DNA of 64,000 nt from Wyeomyia smithii (GCF_029784165.1 NC_073696.1:188022498-188086497); one strand, 5' to 3'; shown: positions 1-12,064, counted from the stretch's first letter. A program made the numbers and translations. The notes: generated by a model not told the origin, from the sequence alone.

Positions 1-109
1 CATCATCATTCATTCGTCCACTGACTTTCGCGCAATTCGGGTGTATATTTTGAAATCGGTTCCAGTTCTCATTTATTCTTCGTATTTCTCGTGATAACGT
101 TCCTACCAC

Positions 110-300
110 GTGGGTGATAAACGTGGTAAAAGACGCACAGTTAGGTTTGAAGCTGCTAACGTCACGGCCAGTACTCGTAAATTATGTGGTTTGGTACAGA
201 AGTACCTATCGATCTGGCGGCTGCAATGTACTTTGCTGCGGAAGTGTTGGAATATTCAGGGAACGATGCTAGAAATAATAATCGTGTCTTGGATACAACC
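110..300 (+). pseudogene. Histone H2A-like remnant
   Basis: A diverged, frameshifted fragment resembling histone H2A, the nucleosome core histone. From 205 the translation reads PIDLAAAMYFAAEVLEYSGN, close to the H2A alpha-2 segment, with one residue missing before YFAAEVLE and a conserved G-N-x-A-R-x-N following. The upstream frame (from 110) has a basic N-terminus with a Phe and an Arg-Lys pair at the spacing seen in the H2A F-P-V-G-R...R-K segment. The two parts are in different frames, with a stop at about 178, so no intact protein is made. The C-terminal docking domain is not clearly present. The flank from about 300 onward belongs to a mariner relic, so that insertion may have removed the 3' end. 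It could be a processed pseudogene or a decayed H2A variant; similarity beyond the central helix is weak. Confidence 0.5.
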
Positions 301-423
301 TTCTACTATTTTATAGGGAAAATGCAACTTTTTTCAAAGAAAAGGTTACCCAAAAATCTTTCAAAATATGGCCCATTCCTAGCTACAACTTTATCTTTCT
401 GGCAGAGCTCGAATACCGTTACA

Positions 424-449
424 ATAAAAGTGTTTGTATTTTGAGGTTA
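424..449 (+). repeat. Target-site duplication, left copy
   Basis: A 26-bp sequence, starting ataaaagtgtttgtatttt, that recurs exactly at 1984-2009. The two copies bracket the LOA-type LINE and both encode the same KYKHFY segment of the mariner transposase. They are therefore the duplicated insertion target. Confidence 0.9.
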
Positions 450-1983
450 GTATAGCATAGTATTTTTTTTCCCCTTGTAGAAGACTGAACCACTGCGACC
501 ATTGTTTGATCGATTGTGGTATGCTTCACCTTACTCTAAGTGCGTACGAGCAGGTACATCACTATTTGGCGAGTTGATGTCCTTGCTACATTGCACATTT
601 ATCCCAGTTGGGCAACGCACTTCGTATGAAGTTTATTACCTCACCGGGACTTTCCCTCCAAATTTCGGTAGGTTCTATGTGTCCCTTACCGAAGATACGC
701 AATCTGCGTTGTATTAATACTCGACATTCGCAGAGTAGGTGTTCTGAAGTTTCGCTTTCGATGCCACACAGGCGACATTTATCATCATCAAGTTTGCCCA
801 CTGTGTGCCTCTTGAGATGATACTTACTCGGACAGTGCCCTGTAATAAGACCTGTGAATGTCCTCAAGTCTTTTTTATTTAATCTGAGCAGCACGAGGCT
901 CTTCTCGCGATTTGGCTCTATGAATCTTTTCGATTGTCGTAATCCAATTATGACATCCCAGTTTTCAGCTTTTTTCCCAGTCGCTTTTTCCCATTCACCG
1001 AGTTCAGCTTTTAGAGCGCTCGGGGAGACTCCACAGAAAGGTTCTGGGCCAACAAAGTTAGTAGATGACCCTTGTCTGGCTAGTAAGTCGGCCTTCTCGT
1101 TTCCTTCGATTCCACAATGACCAGGAACCCAGTATAAGTTCACCTGGTTTTTCATAGCTAACTTTCGGAGCGACAGGATGCATTCCCACACTAATTTAGA
1201 GTGGTAGAAAGGAGAATTCAGGGCTTTTAGCGCTGCCTGACTATCACAGAAAATGCATATATCTGCGTGTCGATAATTTCTTTTCAGAATACTGTTGGCC
1301 AGTGTCCCATGGGAAAAAATTTATTAATTCCTGGTCCTGTGAATCCCGCACCCGCAGAACCATTCATTTTAGAACCGTCTGTGTAGAAGCAAAGTGAACC
1401 ATCCCGAATTGTGGGTCCACCTTGTTGCCAACTTTCTCGTTCTATCTCTACTGTTCTGTAAGGAATTCCGAAATTTGGTTTTCTCTCCACCCAATCCTCC
1501 TTACTTTTTATTGAATTATTTATTTGGAAATCTTTCAGTATTCTCAGGTGTCCTGTTAGATCTCCTTCTTTTAGGTTGCACTGTCGATTTAGCCTTAGAG
1601 CACTTTTTTCCGCTTCTAGTTGAACCACCTGATGAAGTGGAAGAAGGTGAAGTATTGCATCTAGGGCTTTTGATGGAGTGCTTCTCATAGCTCCACAAAT
1701 TGATGCACAGGCCAATCTTTGGATTTTAGCTAGCTTAGCTTGAGTGGATGTTTCAGGGGTTTTGGGCCACCAAACTAACGAGGCGTAGGTTATTCTGGGT
1801 ATGATTATTGTTTTATATATCCAGTGTATCATGCTGGGTTTGAGACCCCAGCTTTTTCCAATGGCTCTGCTGCATACCCATAGGGTGTTTGTGGCCTTGG
1901 TAAAAAACACACTTGTAATGTAAAAATTACGTGGAGCAAAAAACGCGCACAAACAATTGGTCTTGTTGCCAGTATCCACCCTC
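450..1983 (-). mobile_element. 5'-truncated LOA-type non-LTR retrotransposon (copy 1)
   Basis: The 3' portion of a LOA/Lian-like LINE. It keeps the end of the reverse transcriptase, then an RNase H domain, then a C-terminal zinc-binding region. The segment at about 1915-1700 has the post-catalytic SRAIGKSWGLKPSMIHWIYK and ITYASLVWWPKT motifs. RNase H is marked by CFYTDGSKMNGSAGAG near 1370 (first catalytic Asp) and YWVPGHCGIEGNEKADLLA near 1100 (His and last Asp). A Cys/His motif, CRLCGIESETSEHLLC, lies near 760. The frame shifts between the RT/RNase H part (1985-1284) and the RNase H/C-terminal part (1191-586), so the copy is dead. It sits in mariner relic A with a 26-bp target duplication. 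The endonuclease and RT core are absent through 5' truncation. Confidence 0.85.
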
Positions 1984-2009
1984 ATAAAAGTGTTTGTATT
2001 TTGAGGTTA
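1984..2009 (+). repeat. Target-site duplication, right copy
   Basis: Exact 26-bp partner of 424-449. Removing 450-2009 restores continuity of the mariner C-terminal reading frame. Confidence 0.9.
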
Positions 2010-2740
2010 TCCACGAATTAAATTTTTTTCCGATATCTTCATATGAGCAGAACTGCTGATCAGCCAGACTATTTGCCATTGAACGGATCAAGTAATAATC
2101 GGATGGTTCAATATCTGGGGAATTTGGCGAATGATGTACAACTTCCCATTCGCACGTTTTCAAGTAACTTTAACTACTTTGACTGTATGAGGCCGAGCGT
2201 TGTCATGCAGAATTAATATTTCGTACCTCTGCTCGTATTGTGACCATTTTTCGCGTTTGACGCTTGGCCTTATCACATCAGTTAAAGTCGATACCGTTCG
2301 GCTTGTTTTGTTCGGTTTCAATAGCATAATAAATATATAAATCATAATAAATTACATCGACCTGCTCCCATCAAATATACAGTATATTCTTCGCAGTGTG
2401 TATATTCGGTCGAGCTGATGCCGTAGAAGCATGATCGGGCAGTCCCGATTGACTTTCTTTTCTTTGGGTTGCTGTGATGAGGCCATTTTTTATCACTCGT
2501 CATGATGCGATAGAAAAACACTTTTTTGCCACAGGAGCTGGAGCAATTCATTGGCTTCAAATCATAAGGAACCCGCGTTCCTTGTTTTTATGGCTTGGCG
2601 GGTAACTTATAATACCGAAGTTAGTTGCTCATGTATTTGGCATGAATCCCTTGGTCTATCTTCACGCGTGGAATCGTTAACATCAAAACTTTTTGTAGCT
2701 TTTGATGCGCTTCAGTCGTCTTTTTTGTTGAAATAAGAAA

Positions 2741-2907
2741 CGTAGCGCTGCCCGCAAATGTCGATTATTTAGCACAAAATCATACATTTTCACACGACTA
2801 AACGTGTATCACGCCACAGTAAAATCATTAACGGTCAGAGCGGGTTGTTTACCAAATGTCACAGCTTGGTTCATCATGTTCACAGGATGTTCAATAAGTT
2901 TGAATAC
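2741..2907. other. Probable 5' flank of mariner relic A
   Basis: Non-coding stretch upstream (minus sense) of the mariner N-terminus and before the SINE head. It is probably mariner 5' untranslated and terminal sequence; no clear inverted repeat was found. Confidence 0.3.
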
Positions 2908-3225
2908 AGGGGAGCTCCGTAGCCGCAAGGTTGCAGAGTCCGCTTTGACAAGCGGGTGGTCGTGGGTTCGAATCTTAGTAAAATCTTTAACATGGGTTTA
3001 TTCTCAGGCTCTCTACTAGATACCCTTCCTGCAAACTGAATTCTATAGTACTTGACTCTCCTCCTAACAAAAATAAGTTCTCTTCGGGGAATTGTAATAA
3101 GGCGATATTGGAAGGATGGAAACTGGCTCAAAATAGTTGAGCAGTAAACTTGAAACGGAAGGGTAAAACTCACACCCAAACACTGATATGAATGAGAAGC
3201 ATATCACTTATTTCAAAGACCAAGG
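2908..3225 (+). mobile_element. tRNA-Ser-like SINE, copy 1
   Basis: A SINE with a tRNA-like head. Positions 2915-2985 contain a box B-like ggttcgaatctta and a cloverleaf-like anticodon arm. In the better preserved copy at 16.2 kb the loop reads CTTGAAA (anticodon TGA, serine-like). The tRNA-unrelated body contains tattctcaggctctctacta and ends near atatcacttatttcaaagac. The same body occurs in minus orientation at 15817-16241 and partly at 29640-29835. Transcription would be by RNA polymerase III from the internal boxes, and movement by a partner LINE. The 3' boundary is approximate and no target duplication was found for this copy. Confidence 0.7.
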
Positions 3226-4104
3226 GATTGTGGTCCGGGGAGCTAGAAAAACACAATGATCCTTCCCGTAGAGTGCTGGGCCACAACCTCTGATTTACAG
3301 TACGCGGCGTTGATTTACGCGTCTATCGATTAACACGAGTGGGATTTTCCCAAGCCTGGAAACGACCCTCATATCAACACCGACGCGGCACTCAGGAACC
3401 GCGGGATGACTATATGGGACGGGGGGATACTGACCAACGTTGGCGCTTACAACTGATCATTTTCGATATTGTGCGGTTGTTGCAAGACAAAGAGTTTTGC
3501 ATCACAAAACACTAACTCCTGACCTGCGTGTCGCTAAAGTACTTTAATATGACGATGCGGTACTCCTTCATCGTGTGCGCCAAACGAACAACAAATGACA
3601 ACTGCCAGTCGGCACTGTAAGCGTCGGTTAGCCTATATATGAGGCTTAAGCTGTCACCAATACCAATGCACAGAATGCACACAGTGCACACCTACACAAT
3701 GATGAAAAGTTGTATTCGAACTTGTTGAACACCCTGTAGATACGATAAAACTGATCAGCACTTTGCTGCCGGTGCCATATTTTCGGACAAATTAATACGT
3801 TTTCCTACCAGGGCAACTTGAGCACTTCTATAAGCACTCAGTGTTGATTTTAACACAAATAAATGTCAAAAATAACCTTTTCTTAAAGAACTGTAACGGA
3901 TGGTTCTCATTACAATTCGGTTTGTGATTTCGAAGTTATATTATAATAAGATGTATCATAATATAGTTAATAGTTACTGTTGAAATATATGTTTCACGCT
4001 GTATGGATTCATTGTAGAAGAGGTTAATAATGAATTTACGTGATTGTTTTTTAGATGTTTAGAGTTAAGTGGAGTTTCGGGTATTTTGGCTATTAATTAA
4101 GGTA
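3226..4104. other. No recognised feature
   Basis: Unique-looking sequence with a GC-rich patch around 3230-3460 and AT-rich sequence afterwards. No credible ORF, RNA gene or inverted repeat was seen. Confidence 0.5.
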
Positions 4105-4607
4105 CAGTCAGGTTTTTTTTTACGCAGGGGATACGTACCTCGTAAAAAAACCGCGTTAGTTCGAAAATCCGCGTAAAAAAAACCGCGCTAATTCAAAAAT
4201 CCGCGTAAAAAAAACCGCGTTAATTCAAAAATCCGAGTAAAAAAAACACGTTTTTTAAAAAATCCGCGTAAAGTAGTCCAGCAAGAAGGGCTTTAGAAAA
4301 AACACGTGACACTCTAGAACCAGTATTTAATACAGTATTTAATTGTCCTCTTTGACGGTCATTCGGGATCTTTCGGTGGGTGGAGAGTATTTTTTGGACT
4401 ATGTCTTTTACTAGATAAACACTTAAACGTTTCTGGTTCCAAACCCACGTTAATTCGGAAATTCGTAAAAAAAATTTTGAATTAGCGCGGTATCGCGTAA
4501 AAAAAAACCGCGTTAATTAAAAAATCCGCGTAAAAAAAACCGCGTTAATTCAAAAATCCGCGTAAAAAAACCTCGTAAAAAAAATCGCGTAAAAAAAAAC
4601 CTGACTG
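4105..4607. mobile_element. MITE with pogo/Tigger-like CAG termini and an internal iterated array
   Basis: A 503-bp non-autonomous DNA transposon. The ends are perfect inverted repeats, cagtcaggtttttttttacg at 4105 and its complement ending at 4607, each flanked by TA (4103-4104 and 4608-4609). The CAG start and TA target fit pogo/Tigger-type elements; that placement is inference. Inside each end is an array of about 32-bp units of the form ccgcgtaaaaaaaaccgcg plus ttaattcaaaaat, three to four copies per side. A unique core lies between them (about 4280-4440). There is no coding capacity. Confidence 0.8.
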
Positions 4608-7600
4608 TATCTGTGAAGGTGTGATTTGCATATCGGGGATGCAAATATAGTGAGTATAACACTGTTCGAAAACTCACTTTGTGAATAAACCTATTGAAGT
4701 AAAACAACATTGAGAATAACATTGCAACATAATTCATACCTACTAGCTCTCATTATATAGATAGCATTCGGATTGGGTTGTTTAGCTATTTACGGATTTC
4801 TGATTTCTGAGGTATCAGCCAAAAGTGTGCAATTTTATGAGTAAACGTGATTTTTTTAAAATTTTATATCGTCCTTCGATTTTTAAATTAAGAATAAAAA
4901 TCACTCTTTACCGCTTGAATGACAGTTGACAGTTATATGGGCGAACTGTCATTGTAGCGATTTCGAGCAGTTTAGCTTTAGCAGTTTTTTGTGATTTAAA
5001 AACCGGAAAATAACGATATAAAATTATCGAAAATCAATATTTGCTTAGAAAACGCAGCTCTTTCAGATAATATAAAAAACTGGTATAGCTAAACAGCACA
5101 ATTAGTGATTTATCATAAAAAAGCTCCGGTAGAAAAAATTAACCTAAAAATCAAGCAAAAATATGAATAATTTTAAACTCTAATAAATCCTAAAAATCCC
5201 AACTTTCCTTAGCTTATGCTCTATACTTCTTCTGGTGTCAGACTTGATCTGGTTACGTGAATGGCCTGCAATATTCCGATAATAACAACAACTAATTCCT
5301 GCAGCCAGTGAAATCGGGAAGCACCAGTGTAAACTGTCATGCATCGTTAACTTGCTTAATCATAAAATCATCAACAGGTCAACTTCTCTCGATGGGTGTA
5401 TAAAAATCGTAGTCAGTGTTTCATGTTAGTTTCTTCCACTTCATTTTGCGCCTAGAATGCGCTCCCTCGCACTGTATAAGAACATCGATATATCGTTCTT
5501 GTAAACTCGCACACCACCACCAGTGCCAGCTAAAGTATTATAAAACTAATTGTTGAATTGTTTCCAGAATGATTGAGATGATTAACATTAATTAAGTCGG
5601 TGTGTGAGGAATGCTTTTCTCAGTACGGTGCGGCACACGACGACCGCACGGATGCCAGACAGCACATAGAGCGTCGTCGCTCAGTTCCGCAGCCGGCATG
5701 TTTCTCAGCTCGGCCTATAGAATATAACAGTATAGTGACGTGGTGGAGAGTAATAAACGTCCGCATGTACACTCAGAATCGACCGCATGATCGCCACCAC
5801 ACTGTGTTGTGTCTCGACTCGAGTGTGTATATGTATCCATATGATCAAGATATCAGTATTGCCGTCAGCTTGGGTTTGTTGTACGGGACCTGTAGAGGCA
5901 TCGAATATGCGCTGTACAGAAATCTTATCGTAAAATCGCACGGATCAATTGGCTGCAAGTGGAGCGTAGCAGCGGGGATTTAATAGTTTTCCAGAGAACT
6001 ACTCATCCTACTATGTGTTTGTGGAGCAGTCGCGGGTCGCGGGTGTAACGTTTGTACGGAATACTGTTGCACGAACACCTTCCAATATGTAGTGTTATGA
6101 ATTGCTACGCGAGCTGTTGTGAACGTGATGAGAATTTTTACAGCCATTCATTTCGATGAGAACAATTGGATTTGCCCTTCACATTGCACTTTTTGGAGGT
6201 TTCCGCAGTTAGGCATAGCTCTGGTTTGCGTAACACTTGTACCGTGCCGGAACAATGTAGCATGTTTTTTTTTTTAAATTACGGCACTAATTAGCATCGA
6301 GTTAAGTTCTAAGTAGTTCAATGCTGTTTGCACCGCCAGAGCGCCAGATTGCTTGTTAGAAAAATGCACAACACTCTGTGCGACTTTTGATTCTAACTGA
6401 CACTTTTTAAGTCCAATTGAAATTCTAATCTGCACTTATACTGAATGTTTTTGACATGATACTATATTATATCACAAAATGTCTCCAGAGTCTAGTTTTT
6501 TTTTTCGAAAAATAAAAGCCTAAGCCTGCAATAAATGGATGTTGACATTTTGAATAACAATCGATTCAAAGGTTTCAAATGTATCAGAATTATTTTTTGC
6601 CTGACTTGAGGATTGACACTACTATTTAAATGGAATAAATAAGCCGAAAATATTCAACATCAGATGCATAATAATGTATTCTATACTAAACAAAGAGATG
6701 CATAATATAATCAGGCTAGAAATAACCAGTGAGACTTGGGTTTTCGATCACTAAAAATAATATTTCATAACTGGTTAGCATTTTACGTAAATCAAAATTA
6801 GTTGAATAAATTATTCGGTTTGGTGATTGTGAAGAGGTAACCCATGGAAAAACATCATATAAAATTTTAAAAACATGAAGAAGCATATGACTCCGGTCTC
6901 GAGAGTCACTTTTTACTCCCAGTTTCTCAGCTTTCAGAAAACACTATGCGAAAAGTCAAAATTTGGCGGTCAAACTTATTGTTCTGATATATTCCAACAT
7001 TTTCTAACAACCGTTTAACGTTTTGTCATTGGTGGAGTCACCAAAATAGCGCTTTCTAATTGCTTTTTTTGTTCCCCAACCCCAGCTTAGTAATAAAACT
7101 GAAACGAAGTGTGATCGAGCGAGATCGAAATTATCTTTGGTGGTCGTTCCGGTCGACTTACGTTTTCGTTCGGATGACGATCACTAGCTGAAATAAAAAA
7201 AATGCATTGCGAATTGTGACGGAGAACAAAAGCCAATCGATTCAAGTACGTTTGTTCTTCACTGGCTTGCAATGTGAATTCAAATAATGAAATATTACTT
7301 AAATCAGCAAGTACCTACACAATTTTCTAGAGCAATCGTGTCAGTCCTATTAACATCCAATTAAAACTGCATTCATCAGCAATTAAAAATAGGCCAGGAC
7401 ACCAACTTTGGACCCTCTCGTTAAATAAAATAACACTCATTCATCCGGTTTGTTTTGGAAATAAGGCTGTGGATTTAAATAAAAGAAACTTCACACGCCG
7501 GGTTCGTGCCGCCCGCTATTCACTTCCTCTGTCGAGCAGCAAAACAACAGATTCACGGGTGACAAGTGCTTCGGCACCTTCGTCCTGGTTGCATTGCAGC

Positions 7601-9626
7601 CCTTCATTCGGTCGGCATGTGTTCGAGTATTGAGGCTACACATGGAAGGGCAAGTATTTCCCGACAGCGATATATCCATTCTGCTGGCGGGCCGGAACAA
7701 CGAACGGCACCCTTCTTCATTGCACCGGCAAACACAGTGCAAAAAGGGAGCATAATAAGCATCTCTTTGAATACGTACACTTGATCTTGAAGCACTTGTG
7801 ATGCCTGCTGTTATGTAGTGCTTGCTTTCTGTGTTCACTTTCCAAATCGTTTTTATCGGCTGGTTGTCTCGGAAGCCAGTGTTCCAGTGTTCGCTGGCAC
7901 TGCATTGTTGGGACAAGGTTTTTTTTATGCGGTGCTGGAATTTGACACGGTAAACCAACGAAAAAGAATAGAATTTTTCGTCCCATGAAGCTTGCATTAG
8001 CGGTTTCAGCAGGGTGCCACGTACTTGATTCATACGAGAGGGATTTTAGCACGAAAAGAGAAATTTTAATTGGATGGTAATTATTATTTATCACGAGGAT
8101 TCACCGGAAAATTCTGTTAACGCTTGAGGAAGTCATGGAGACTTTAATAAAGGCAAGCGAAAAAAAGACTCGGCCGAATGCACAAAAAACTGGATTTAGT
8201 TGGAAACAGCGCTGGCGATGGAAACTGTCTGTAGTTATCGAGGGAAAATGTTTAATCAATATTTGCACTTGCGAATAAACATTCTCTTTTTCTTCCATAC
8301 ATACAACGGAACCGACCAGTCAATTCACTGTGGTCATAATAGTGGGTGGGGGCGACATTATGCCATGACGATTTTACGAATGACAAGTAAAGTTAGCGAA
8401 TATCATTATGTTTGGCTCAAGCAAACTGTAAACTGAAGTTATATTCAAAATATGAACCGTTGCTCCAATTAGCGAATTTGCTCCAATTTGCTAAATAATC
8501 AATGAATTTGTCGGCACACAACGTAACAATATTGTTTTTAGTCATTGAAAGCACCCGATTCATTTGGTTAAAAGCCTTATCCAAAATGCAAAGTTTAGTT
8601 TAAACTGAACGGCTTAAACCGCTCACTTTAAACAGTTCATTTTTTTGATACCTAATCTCTATCTGCTTTAGTTTTCGAGAAATCACAATTTTAAAGCAGC
8701 ATGTTTGGTGGAAAACCTGCATCAATATGAAACTGGCAATTAAATCACATGTTTAACAGCATTAAAATAGTAATTCCAGGAAAACTGAATAGAAGGTTGG
8801 TGTCAAAGAATATTCGTGAAGCAGTTTAGTGTTTTTTGTGAGAAAACATCAAAATACGTTTAAAACTGTACCACTCTTTGCCTCCAAAATGTTATTTTTT
8901 ATCATCAAATGTGACCCTTTATCAGCCCCTGAAATACTCCCAACAAGGAATCAATCACACCGTATGTCAAAAAAATTTACGAAAACTTTGAATGTATTTA
9001 TCGATCAGATAATTTAGTTCAATGTTATATTCTTTCCAATTTAGAGTTTCTGGAAGTGGACGTTATAGAACCAATTATATTATATGGGAGTTTTTATCCT
9101 TAATAATAATTGATTCGGGATGTTATGATTTAATAAATTTCCACTTATTTTGGGCTATCCATTTCATTCCGATTCCAGCTAAAAGATTGCCATTCTCATT
9201 CGACATTTGTAGATTAAAATATATCTAAAGAGGTATGAATTTTGATTATACATATGCACAATATATTCCGTGTATGAGAAGTTTTGACGTAGGACTACGT
9301 CTTTGTTCTGAAAAAGTGAATATGAAACAGGCCAAATGTTGGTTACATTCCAAACGGTCATAACAGTATAACCAAATGATGGATTACAATAATCAATATG
9401 TCGCAGGATAGTTAGATAAAGTTATGGATAATTTTGTTATCAGTTATCATTGTTATTTCATTGATACAGTTTCAAGACCAAATTTCCACGAACTATGAAC
9501 CAATCACGTGTGAGACGCCAGGATAAGACAATAACCGTCTGCCGTGATACCCTTTGTATTAGTATCAATAAAATTTGACAAAATCTCTCCGTCTCTACAG
9601 GCTTTGGTAAAGCTTCCTTAAGAAGT
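4608..9626. other. Five kilobases without a recognised gene or element
   Basis: Mostly AT-rich, unique-looking DNA. Two GC-richer patches stand out: 5590-6060, which carries a 127-codon open frame at 5600-5983 with no domain I recognise, and 7480-8060, with overlapping minus-strand frames and no recognised motif. They could be exons or 5' regions of a host gene, but I see no convincing exon chain. A weak inverted repeat (tgtttagctat at about 4778 and its complement near 5090) hints at a small MITE. Confidence 0.4.
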
Positions 9627-9665
9627 TCTTAAGGGAACATCCATAAAGGACGTAGTTTTTTAGGT
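9627..9665. repeat. Fragment resembling a Harbinger-type MITE end
   Basis: The sequence gaacatccataaaggacgta resembles the catccataNANtacgtaac terminal repeat of the MITE at 18240-18522. Only one end is seen. Confidence 0.3.
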
Positions 9666-9707
9666 TTCTTCTGATCCCCGCTCCCCCAATTAACTTTTTC
9701 ATTAAAC

Positions 9708-10345
9708 AAAATAATCAATATCTGTTTTCAGCAAAGTTGTAGAGCTAACGATTTCAGAAAACTTTTCCGAATATACGGAATTCCTAGGTCTTATCTCTAA
9801 AGAGATATGAAGGTTTTTTCTTAAAAGACTACCTTAAAACTAGTTTTTTCACTTAAATTATATCTTAGCTACTTCTGGTACACACAAAATACAAATTTTT
9901 CTTAAAAAAGAAGTTATTTTTGTTGAACCAATTCCGAGATAGAGCGATTTTTGTGACTCTAAAAAATATGTGTATAAAAAACATGCCAAAACACATTACG
10001 TTGAGTAATACCGCACAAACATTCATAATTTGAAATAACTTGATTTTAAAAATTGCCAAAATTTTACTTTAAAATCGTTCTATCTCGAAGTTGGTTAAAC
10101 AGAATTAACTTCTTTTTTAGAAAAAAATGTGTTTTGTTATTATCTGAAACTTTTGGAACATTTCAAGTTAACCAGAAGTAGTTAAGATATAATTTAAGTG
10201 AAAAAACTAGTTTCAAGCTAATTTTTAAAGAAAATGGTTATATCTCTTTAGAGATAAGGCCTAAGAATTTTGTGTCCTCGACAAAGTTTCATTAAATCGA
10301 TAGCTCTACAATTTTGCCGGAGACAGAAATTGGATATCTCGTAAA
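9708..10345. mobile_element. Long fold-back (palindromic) element
   Basis: Two long, imperfect inverted arms cover nearly the whole element: about 9708-9965 and 10060-10345, around a loop of roughly 95 bp. Matching landmarks include gttgtagagctaacgattt with agctatcgatttaatg (complement), tcttatctctaaagagatat, aactagttttttcacttaaa, tatatcttagctacttctgg and gagatagagcgatttt. No ORF. The long arms with little internal sequence fit a fold-back MITE. The superfamily is undetermined because no target duplication was found. Confidence 0.7.
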
Positions 10346-11689
10346 ATAAATAATAAATCTCTAACTCTTGTTATTACCGAACGATTATGGTCTAAAAGCA
10401 TAAAACTGAAACCGCGTCAAACATGAAAAAGTTTTTGTTATTGAAACGTTTTTTTATAAGAGTGCCCACTTTGGTTTGTTCAGAAGGGTTTAAGCAACTA
10501 AAGTGTATATCTAAAATATTTCTGAGGTGACCGATTTTTTTAATCATTTTGTTTTTAAAATGATTTTTTTTCAGTTCAGTTCATCTTAAATTAATTTTTT
10601 TTTAATTTTTTAATGAGAATACACACAATTTCTTTCAGATCTTCTGACAACTTCCAATCATCTCTTTTTATTATTCAGATATGGGTCATTCCATGTCAAG
10701 TGTCCGAGGAAATGCATCGACCATCTCCGATTTCGACCAAAATTTGTGAGTCGATGTTTTTTAAGCCGGAACTCATAAGTACAAAGTGTTGTACCGAATG
10801 GTGGACCCCTCGGCCAATGGGGCTGCCTCCACTTTTTGCGAATTTAGCAAAACACCTTTTTTGTTTTTTGAATATCTCGGGACCCTGAAGAGCTACAGGT
10901 GATATTGATATATCATTTTGAAGGGTTTTAGATGTAGAATCGAACTACGTAATCAATTTTTTCTGCAGTGTTGCCAACATTGCATTTTTTTCGATTTTGA
11001 TTTTGACCACGCCAATGTGTTTAGCAGACGATTTTACATAGGAATCACTTAACAGCAACAAAATGTAGCGTTCCAGAGAAACAGCATTTTCAAAATTGCA
11101 AGATTTTGGATTTTGACTACGCACGAAAACGCTTCTACATAAAATGCTGCTATCTTAATGGTATCCTAGCAGGAGTTTGTGTAATCGAAGAGTTGTGCCT
11201 TAAAGGAGCATCCGTTAATGATGTAACGCAATAAATCCCGTTCTAGAATCATTTTCACGAAAAGTTATACGAGAGTTTTGGTTACGTTACTTTTCACATG
11301 AATCTTCCTTTTATTGGTTTATCACATTGTAGAAATCATCATCTCTCAATTTAAAACCGTTTCCTAACAAAATTGTAAACAATGTGTCTCATCACGGGTG
11401 CAGTCATTTCATTCTTGGAGATGGTGTGTTTAATTGGATTGTATTTAAAACAAATTTGTGTCGCTGGAAAACGGTATTGGTTATCACAGCAGCTTACGCG
11501 ATGAGATTAACTAGCTACTAAAGTAGCATGCATAAATGATGTAGCTATTTTAGTTTTTTAACCCCCTTCCCCCTCTCCCACCGTAGCATTTCGTCACAAA
11601 GTCAGACCCCTATAGATAATTACGTAGCATTATAACAAACTTCACATCACTGGCTGAAGTTTACTTTTTTAGAAAATGCGAATTGCAGT
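10346..11689. other. No gene; isolated MITE-end-like sequences
   Basis: AT-rich sequence. At 10683 gggtcattccatgtcaagtg resembles the terminal repeat of the MITE at 54902-55440, but I found no matching second end. Around 11217-11245, gcatccgttaatgatgtaac, and around 11527-11640, resemble decayed Harbinger-type MITE ends. Confidence 0.4.
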
Positions 11690-12064
11690 ACCTTTCTCTT
11701 AACTCCATCCTTCAAGTTTTTTTCAGCCTTCTTGGTCACTGCGTTCGCCACAGAACGCCTGTTAGGCTAACTGCATCTTGTTGACAACTGTCTTTCGTGT
11801 CCTTTCGAGGTTTCGCTAGACGATAGCCCAGTATTTTTCTATAGGGCGGAGCTCTGGTATGTTAGGAGAGTTTATGTTCTTTGGCACCACCTGGAAGTTG
11901 TTCGGGGCATCCGCCTTTTTTCGTAATGGCAAGATGCCAAACCCGGCCAAAATAGAACGGAATAACTGTGTTGCTTGAGGAAAAGCAACAGTCGTTTTGT
12001 AGGCACTCCTGCTTATAAATTTCATGGTTGACGGACCCAGCTTGCTTGCGACAGCTGGGATGTA

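Larger units (their letters stand above)
318..2740 (-). pseudogene. Mariner (DD34D) transposase relic A, split by a LOA-type LINE
   Basis: Remnant of a mariner transposase, a cut-and-paste DNA transposase of the IS630-Tc1-mariner superfamily. Reading on the minus strand from about 2735, I see the N-terminal helix-turn-helix region (TTEAHQKLQKV), then GTRVPYDLKP, MTSDKKW (first catalytic Asp region), HDNARPH (second Asp) and SPDIEPSDYY (third Asp), with 34 residues between the last two Asp. That is the mariner DD34D signature. The C-terminal KYKHFY stretch runs into a LINE at 2009, and the frame resumes at 449 with GIRALPER and then KVVARNGPYFERF. At least four frameshifts or stops are present, so it cannot be active. 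Terminal inverted repeats were not confidently located. Two related relics lie at 39.3-46.5 kb and 52.5-52.9 kb. Confidence 0.85.

Noticed and set aside
4130..4600. CRISPR-like or satellite array
   Set aside because: Units lie between inverted transposon ends with TA flanks, have no spacers, and the genome is eukaryotic.
4776..5098. Small MITE with tttagctat ends
   Set aside because: The inverted match is short and no target duplication was found.
5399..5420. TATA box plus initiator
   Set aside because: tataaaa and tcagtg are only about 14 bp apart, too close for a normal core promoter, and no gene follows.
5600..5983. 127-codon plus-strand frame as a host gene
   Set aside because: No recognisable domain and an overlapping antisense frame of similar quality. 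Kept only as a note in the gap entry.
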